From Typhlomys cinereus (lineage: Eukaryota; Chordata; Mammalia; Rodentia; Platacanthomyidae), in assembly GCA_023101885.1 (NCBI GenBank), contig JALPQD010000089.1, forward strand, positions 5,751,087 to 5,815,086: a stretch of 64,000 nucleotides of DNA, written 5' to 3'. Below are positions 57,566 to 64,000 of the stretch, in pieces (the stretch's first letter is position 1; every line of letters starts with the position of its first letter). The position numbers and the translations under genes are program-made. Below the pieces are notes generated by a model. It ran no database searches. It was not told the DNA's origin and was given only the letters and a program-made list of their open reading frames with translations.

Positions 57566-60345
57566 CAGAGAGCTGCATGGTTTATGTAACCCTTGATTAA
57601 TGGTGAAGATTGTCTCAATAGATCTATTTCATTATAAAATAAAAATATCATAACTCAAAAATGCATCCAACTATTGAGATTCAGGGTTGAGGTTCACCAT
57701 GAAGCTCAGAGAGTCTGTTTTTCCAGCCAATGGTTGCTGCAGCCCATGGTGGCCACCCAGCACTACCACTGTGCATCCTTTTCTGAGAGAAGATGAAAAG
57801 TCACAACTTGAGGTAGAATCTGACTTGGTTGTATCCCTTTCAATCCACCATAAAGTCAAAAAGTTGCAAGTTATCTATTTATAAATCAGGAACATCTTTA
57901 TGTGACTTGCTTAAGGTCCCTACACTTTGCCTATTTCTGAACCAATGTTCAGTGCAGGAATCCTGCCTTAGAGCTGGGTAGACCAAGAAAGGCAAGCTGG
58001 GAAAAGCAGTCAAGTAAAAGCCACCAGGGAATCCCCCCCACATGATCCCAAAGGAGCCATGCTCTGGATTTCCAGTGGGATTGGCTTTGTCTACCATGAG
58101 GGAAGCATTAGTCTTTCTTCTCCTCAGCAGGACCTTTCTTTCACCCTAAGTTTGATTCTGCATTTGACTTTATGTCCCAAAATCTGCAATGCAAAAAAAG
58201 AAAAAAAAAATCCATGTTTGTGAAGGTTTGCCTCTGTCCTGTTCAGTAGTTCTCTGTGTTCCTGTACAGACTGCCCCATCTTCTTTACAATAGTCTACTG
58301 AGCCTGGGCTGAAGTCTCTGGGGAGTCCATTATCACCCCCTTTCTCACTGCTGACACTGCAAAGGCATTCTTTCTGCTCTCTAATTCTCCAGTCATTTGT
58401 TGCTTCTTTTCTTTGTAAAAATCGACTCTCTTCCCATTTTCCAGATCATGGAGCTTGTAAATGCTTTCCATTTATCTTTTGTTCTAAGCCCTAATTTGTT
58501 ACCCAAGTGCCAACTGTCAGCATTTTGAAGCTCAATATTCATTGTAAAATATTACAATCTGTCTCTCCTTTATCAGTAAAAGCATCATGCATAGGCGTTT
58601 GCTTAGAATTCATAGGAAAAGTTATTTAAGAAATTTACAGGGCATTGTCTCATCTTGAATTCATTTTTTCATGTAAAGAAAGCAGCAAAGATATTATCTT
58701 CCAAAATGCACAAAATAGATTGAAGTTCAGACATATTCCATGGCCAAAGGAAGTGCCCAGTCCTGCTTGCTTCTCCCCTTTGTTTTCTTTTATGAAACAG
58801 TAGTAAATAAAGAAGTAAGTACTGGGAATTGATCCTTACTGTGCCTTTCCATGTGTATAAGTCTCTTTTATAGCTATGCTAAGGAGATGGAGCAACCAAA
58901 TATTAAAAAGTAATTAAAAGTTATATTGTCCACACTAGAAAATGAATTTAATGTTAGAATAAAGGGAAAATCTGAACATTTGGCTTTTGCCTTTGTTATC
59001 GGAAAATAGTAGTCTTCATCAGAGAAGGGAACGCAGAGTTATCCATGAGACTCCACAGTGTTTTGTGTCGCCTGAGTGATGACATTGTTTCATTAGTCCA
59101 AGGGGTATGGCTGGGTTCTTTTATGCTCTTTCTTTACGTTGTTCCATTAGAGCTATGCCACTTCTAGCAAGCTTCAAAAGTACTTTTGTGATCTGAAGGA
59201 AAGTAACATAAAGCATTTGTCACATGCTTGATCTACAGACTCAGTAAGAAGACAGAAAAAGAGCAGATTGAGCTAGGAGGGAAGCAGTGAGCACATGGGA
59301 CTCAGTGACCAGGGAGACCAGACTGAGCCCTAAAGTATCAGACCAAATGGGCTGCTGGGGTGGGAGGTAGAAGTCAGGAAATGTTTCAGTCGAGTTACAC
59401 ACACCTCATCAGTACATCTTTTTCTACCTAGCAAAAATAAGAATTGGACTTGAATAAAGCTCAGATTTAACATCCAGACCAGCACAGAGTGGGTCTATCT
59501 GGTGCCTCCATGGGATGGGTTAATTTCTAGATTTCTTATTTGCTGTTAATATGAACAATGGAAGCAGTCATGAGTCTATGAAGATATTCCCCCAGATTCC
59601 AGAGAGAAAATTAAACATCAGAAGGCTTGACCATTGCTAATAAAGGAATGGCAGGTCAGCTAGAACCAACACTGTAATCCGACACGAAGGGTAGGTGGAT
59701 GACCAGGCTGGCTTCTGAGAGTACAACCCATGGCAGAGTCCTTGGAAAGGCTGTAGCCCAACAGTCAAGGTCATGCTTAACATGGAAAGACCACACCCAT
59801 GGACCATGAATGTTCTCTGGAGTCTGAGAGTCAGAACAAGTCTAACTATAGAGGTTCTGTAGTGACCAAAAATGTCTCAGATTGCTCATTTCCAACTGAT
59901 TCTTTTCTTCATTCTCCCAAGACTCTCTCTGCCCCCTTCATCATGCCAACAGAATTTATTTTTTGCCTGACCTTGTTTCTCTGAGCTTCTCTTGAAAGTA
60001 AACGTATATCACATATGTCACATATAGACATTAGTCTCAAGAAGCCCCTCAATCAATATCTGTTGGTTGCGTGAACTAATGAATATGTGAATAAATGAAG
60101 TAGGTGATCTAGCCTTTGGCCCCAATCTCATATAAGTTCTGTCAGGGAATGTCATGTTTTGAGGAAGAATATTTGGGTCACCATCTTGAACTAAGCTAAC
60201 AGAGGAATCTTTTCTTCTGCCAGAAACTGGTCAAGAGGATCTGAAAAAGAACTTAATTTATAAATTATAAACAAATGTCTCAAAAAGTTGGCTCCTCTGT
60301 GCACTGGGCCATTCCTTGAAGTATCACTGTCTTGTGGTGTGTGTG

Positions 60346-60350
<5 letters not shown>
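57566..60350. other. Quiet AT-rich DNA, no recognised element
   Basis: The longest stretch in the window (about 2.8 kb) without a recognisable SINE, LTR or microsatellite. No gene was recognised either. Confidence 0.5.

Positions 60351-60437
<87 letters not shown>
60351..60437 (+). repeat. (GT)43 microsatellite
   Basis: 87 bp of uninterrupted GT, the longest perfect dinucleotide run in the window. A shorter TG run precedes it at about 60335-60350. Confidence 0.97.
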
Positions 60438-60439
<2 letters not shown>

Positions 60440-60569
60440 GAGGACATATGAGTATGTGTGTCTGTGGAGGAACAAGGGTGACAACGGGAACCATCTTGGA
60501 TAGCTTTAACACCTTAAGGCTTTGCTCTGGAATTTTCCATTTTCTGTGTTCCAATGCTGGGTTTGCAGG
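60438..60569 (-). mobile_element. Truncated B4-type SINE next to a MaLR element
   Basis: The run gaacaagggtgacaacggg, aaccatcttggatagcttt, ggctttgctctggaattttc parallels the B4 element at 55520, but the tRNA-like head is missing: the MaLR 3' LTR begins at 60570 where the head would follow. Confidence 0.55.
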
Positions 60570-62593
60570 TTTACTAATTACTCTTAACTGTTGCTGTGAG
60601 AGAACACCCATAGTCAAGCAACTTATGAGAGAAAGGGAGATCAGTCTTTTGGTTCCAGAGGGGAGATACAGTCATTTATGGCAGATAAGGCATGGCTGTT
60701 TGGCAGAAACTGCAGGAGGCCTAGGTCAGTGCAAACAGCTTAAAGGATCAGAGCTGCTAGACTGCTGCTATAAAAACAGATTTCTCCTGGCAGTAGAATG
60801 GAACTAATCCAGTCAAGGCCCACCTCCTGTGACTGCTTTCCTCTAGCAAGGCTCCACCTCTCAAAGGTGTGTTGACTTCCCCAAACACATGAGACTGTGG
60901 GAGACACATTTGAAACCATGAGGCTAATTGCCATCCCATTATGCAAACCATACTCAGTCCAATTATAAAAGTCTTCACACTACATCAGTAGTCTCAACAC
61001 AGTCCAAAAGTACAAAGTACAAAGCCTCCTGTAAAATCAAAAGACAAGTTACATGCTTCCAACATATAGTGGCATGGAATAAATATTCCCATTCCAAAAG
61101 GAAGAAATGTGGGCATATCCAGGAAAGATTGGTCCATAACAAGACCAAAAACCAGCAGGACATACTCTATATCCTGTATCTCCAAGTCCAACAGGTGAAC
61201 ATTTTGCTGAAATCATCTCAGTTCCAAAGGGCTTGGGTTCCACCCTCCAATGCAGCTGCTCATAGAACACATGACTTTCTTGGGCTGACTCCTCTCAGGG
61301 TAAATAGCTCTCCTTGACAGATGTCCCTTTGTTTTTTTCTAGAGTATCTAACATCTTCACCTCTCAATGGCAAACCAGGCTTTAACTCCATATTACAAAC
61401 ACCCTTCTTGAGCCTCTAAACTGCAGGTTTTCTGCCACATGCTGCCTGGATTCTGCCATTTTCTGCAACCTTGGAGGAAAGATCCATAACCTCCTCCCTC
61501 TTGCATCTTTGATCCTCTAAAACCGGTACCATGTGGACAGCTGCTTTAGGATAGAAACAGATCCTTATGCTTTCATTTACAAAGAAGCTACTCTTTATAG
61601 CGGCAACATTGTATTCTCTACCTTCCTGGCTTAACTCTAAGCTTGCCATTGCATTTTTCATCAGCAGATCTCACAGGTTTTGTTTCTTTCTTCCTGATTC
61701 CTTGCTTTTTGTTATAACTCTGAAGAGCAATAAAAAGTAACCATATCACATTGTCTAGACTACCTTGCCTTGAAATTTCCTCCACAAAGCACTTGAGTTT
61801 AGCTTCAGACAAGCTTTCAGGATGAGAGCAGAACTTCACTAAACTCTTCATCAATACATGGCTCTATTTGCCACTCGTCCAGTTCCAAACACAATCTCCC
61901 TTCTCCTCTAGACCATCACAAGTTGGTCTTCCACTACCTGAGTATCTCACAGCATTGTTCTCTTATGAGCTCTCACAAGAAAGGCACATTTGGCCTGATC
62001 ACCAATAGGCAAAGACTTTCCCAGAACAAATTCCCAAAGTTCTCCATATTTCTCCCAACAAAGAGTTCCAAAGGCACATTAGCCACATTACACCATTGCC
62101 CATACTGCTGGGTACCAACTTCTCTCAGCTTCACAAACAACTTCACTTTTTGGTATCAGATTCTCTTTGTCTCACACAGGGACATCTTACTTCTCTGGTA
62201 CCAATTTCTCTAAACTTCAAAACACTTCATGCTGTGGTACCACATGCTCTTAATCTCACAGCAATACCCCACTACTAAGTACCAATTTCTGTACTGGTTA
62301 CTTTTATCTGTTGCTGTGAGAGATCACCCATAGTTAAGCAACTTAAGGGAGATTAATTCAGCTTTCTGATCCAGAAGGGAAATACAGCCTTTCATGGCAG
62401 ACACGACATGTCTGGCTGGCAGAAACTGCAGGAGGCCTAGATCACTACAAACAGCTTGAAGGCTCAGAGCTGCTCAGCGTTCCTGTTACAAAAACAGACT
62501 TCTGGAGGTAAAATGGGACTAATCCACCTCAAGGCCCACCCCCTGTGACTGCCTTCCTCCAGCAAGCCTCCACCTCTAAATATGCCAGGACCA
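60570..62593 (-). mobile_element. MaLR provirus-like element (LTR-internal-LTR)
   Basis: Two colinear MT-like LTRs in the same inverted orientation: the 3' LTR at 60570-60924 and the 5' LTR at 62290-62593 (incomplete). They share blocks such as ctgttgctgtgagaga, gcagaaactgcaggaggcct and agcaag-ctccacctct, at roughly 82-85% identity by eye. The 1.36-kb internal region (60925-62289) has no long open frame and no recognisable gag, pol or env, as known for non-autonomous MaLR elements. A 42-bp degenerate tandem repeat lies beside the 5' LTR. The outer end of the 5' LTR is lost beyond a SINE insertion at 62594. Confidence 0.82.
62109..62289 (-). repeat. Degenerate ~42-bp tandem repeat inside the MaLR element
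   Basis: Units start at about 62109, 62151, 62196, 62235 and 62276 (spacings 42, 45, 39, 41). Each opens with a tggtaccaa-like plus-strand motif followed by a tctc...cttca/ctcaca stretch. The last unit runs into the LTR edge. Confidence 0.7.
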
Positions 62594-62754
62594 GGCTGGA
62601 GAGGTGGCTCAGGGGTTAAGCCTCTGCCTTGCAGGTGGAAGGTCCTGAGTTCGGATCCTAGACCCCACATATAGACGCTGGGCGGAAGTGGGGGCGGCCT
62701 GCGTTTCTGGTCCTGGTAGGGCAGAGCCTGTTAATCCCGGGGCAGAGTAAACAC
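62594..62754 (+). mobile_element. Lineage-type SINE, 3'-truncated (copy E)
   Basis: The first 160 bp match copy D closely (ggctggagaggtggctcagg through ggggcagagtaaaca), then the family sequence stops abruptly. The tail, any TSD and the rest of the host LTR are missing. Confidence 0.88.
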
Positions 62755-62899
62755 GTGATATCTGAAGGTCACTGACTTAAAAACAGAAAAGCCTACACTG
62801 ACTCCCAGACCTCTGCTGCCTTGCCCAGTACCACACAACAGTCTGCACAGATCATAAGCAGATCAGAAGTGTATTCACACTGGACAGTCAAACTTGACT
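62755..62899. other. Unassigned DNA
   Basis: Nothing recognised immediately after the truncation point. Confidence 0.5.
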
Positions 62900-63080
62900 C
62901 TTGATCCAAACAGTGACACTTGCTGGTGGCATGACCTTGGAAAAATTGTTCAGTGTCTTTGAGGTTCAGTTTCTACTCCAGGTAATGAGAAAACTAATAC
63001 CTACCACATTGGGTGATCAAGAGAATTAAATGAATCTATGAATTAATTCACTTATCCTCTACTTTGTTCCTAGAAGGATT
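62900..63080 (+). mobile_element. MIR SINE
   Basis: The run gcatgaccttggaaaaattg, gaggttcagtttctactcc, gagaaaactaatacctacc, gatcaagagaattaaatgaa is a well ordered MIR core. Confidence 0.75.
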
Positions 63081-63974
63081 CAAGGTGCTTTACAAGGACA
63101 TCATTATATCATTTAAGAGAAGAAATAAGAAGAAGACAGACAGAAAAAGGAAGCCAGTCAAGTGTGATGCTATGAATAGGTGACCTGTTTTTCTCTGAGC
63201 TGTCCAGTTGCCAGACCCAAAAGGGAAACATTAGCAGCTGCACCACTTGCCATATTCATAAAGTTAGGACAGAGTCATGACTAAAAGAGAAGCATGACTG
63301 TGCTTAGGATATAGGAGAGATTTTGAATTTCTGTGTCTGAAATGGAAGGTGTACTTCTACAATTCCCAGACTCCAAGTGCCACTCTAGGTAATGGAGATC
63401 AGTGTGGCAAAGACAAACCAGGGCTGTCTGTCATTAAGGAGGCCATCTTTATAAGAAGGGCACTTAAACAAAACATATCATATTCATGAAGGCAACTTTG
63501 CCAAAGATTTAGTAAACATTTATTAATCTACAGTATCTGTTTGTTTTTATCTCTTTTAAGCATTGGGGATGTATACAACACAGTTAAAATTCCAGACCTG
63601 CACTTTGGTTGAACTGAGAGATGCTCAGCAAGAGCATCTTGTTGGTGTGCTAAATATAGACAAAGAAATAAGAGTGATTTAGACTGGATGGGCCGGGGAG
63701 ACCTCACTAAAAGAGCAACCTTTGTATCCAGACTTGATGTGGGAGAAGGAAAGATGAGAAGAAGCAAATACTGCAAGCAGAGAAAGAACAGTTACAAGTC
63801 TCATGGATGGCAAAGGTCTGGATTCATCTGCTCAATGTCCCTCAGAAGGGATTGGTTCAGTTGACAATAACACCAACTCAAATTAAATCACATTGAGGAA
63901 GCAAAAAGATTCACAGGAATGAGACTGAAGTTCAGAGAACCCAGACACCACAAAATGCAAGAAGGAAGCCATCT
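63081..63974. other. Unassigned DNA
   Basis: No gene. A possible ancient repeat scrap (agcattggggatgtatacaac) lies near 63559-63579. Confidence 0.45.
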
Positions 63975-64000
63975 GGGCTGGAGAGGTGGCTCAGGGGTTA
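63975..64000 (+). mobile_element. Lineage-type SINE head, cut by window edge (copy F)
   Basis: The last 26 bases are identical to the start of copies C and D (gggctggagaggtggctc and caggggtta). Confidence 0.8.

Noticed and set aside
1..64000. CpG island or promoter of a gene
   Set aside because: CpG is sparse throughout; the only CpG clusters are inside the lineage-type SINE copies.
1..64000. Intact L1 ORF2 or ERV gag/pol/env
   Set aside because: No open frame shows reverse transcriptase, protease or other retroelement protein motifs; only LTRs, a non-coding MaLR interior and short L1-like ends were found.

Overview
This window reads as non-coding nuclear DNA from a mammal, most likely a myodont (mouse-related) rodent other than Mus or Rattus. 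The evidence is the repeat content: 7SL-derived B1 elements, B4-type and B2-superfamily SINEs, ID-like fragments, rodent MaLR (MT-like and ORR1-like) LTRs, MIR fragments and many long (TG)n, (CT)n and (GAAA)n microsatellites, in AT-rich, CpG-poor sequence. One SINE family, present in five clear copies plus one cut by the right edge, has a B2-like tRNA head and a long GC-rich body that I do not recognise from mouse or rat. This suggests another branch, such as a dipodoid or spalacid, but the species cannot be fixed by eye.

No protein-coding exon, pseudogene with a recognisable parent, tRNA, rRNA or other RNA gene could be supported. The open frames are short and mostly lie in microsatellites (poly-VC, poly-THTH, poly-SFLSF, poly-KER) or in SINE/LTR sequence. 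The window is best described as intergenic or deep-intronic DNA.

Layout: 1-9 kb is AT-rich DNA with two minus-strand ORR1-like LTRs (3059 and 8527), the first with a clean 5-bp target-site duplication (TSD), and several old minus-strand SINEs. 9-20 kb holds a lineage-type SINE, a strong CTCF-type motif (11594), old LTR pieces, a (CTG)9 tract in a stop-poor kilobase (15.6-16.7 kb), and MT-like and B4 elements. 20-32 kb alternates MaLR LTRs, MIR fragments, a 205-bp purine tract and further SINEs. 32-45 kb has a possible conserved-type block, a 197-bp direct repeat pair 1,141 bp apart, and a 278-bp purine tract. 45-57 kb has MaLR LTRs, a second CTCF-type motif (47588) in the same orientation as the first, a lineage-type SINE with a perfect 16-bp TSD (48381-48700), and an LTR (54263-55161) split by an A-tailed L1-like insertion with a 12-bp TSD. 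57-64 kb has a quiet stretch, an 87-bp uninterrupted (GT)n, and a 2-kb MaLR element with both LTRs and an internal region. Its 5' LTR is invaded by a lineage-type SINE and cut short by a deletion.

The most informative content is the nested retroelement history (three nested insertions, two dated by TSDs), a degenerate 42-bp tandem repeat at the primer-binding-site end of the MaLR internal region, and two CTCF-type motifs outside recognisable SINEs. No evidence of a new enzymatic or defence system was seen. Family names are by recognition only; no database search was possible.
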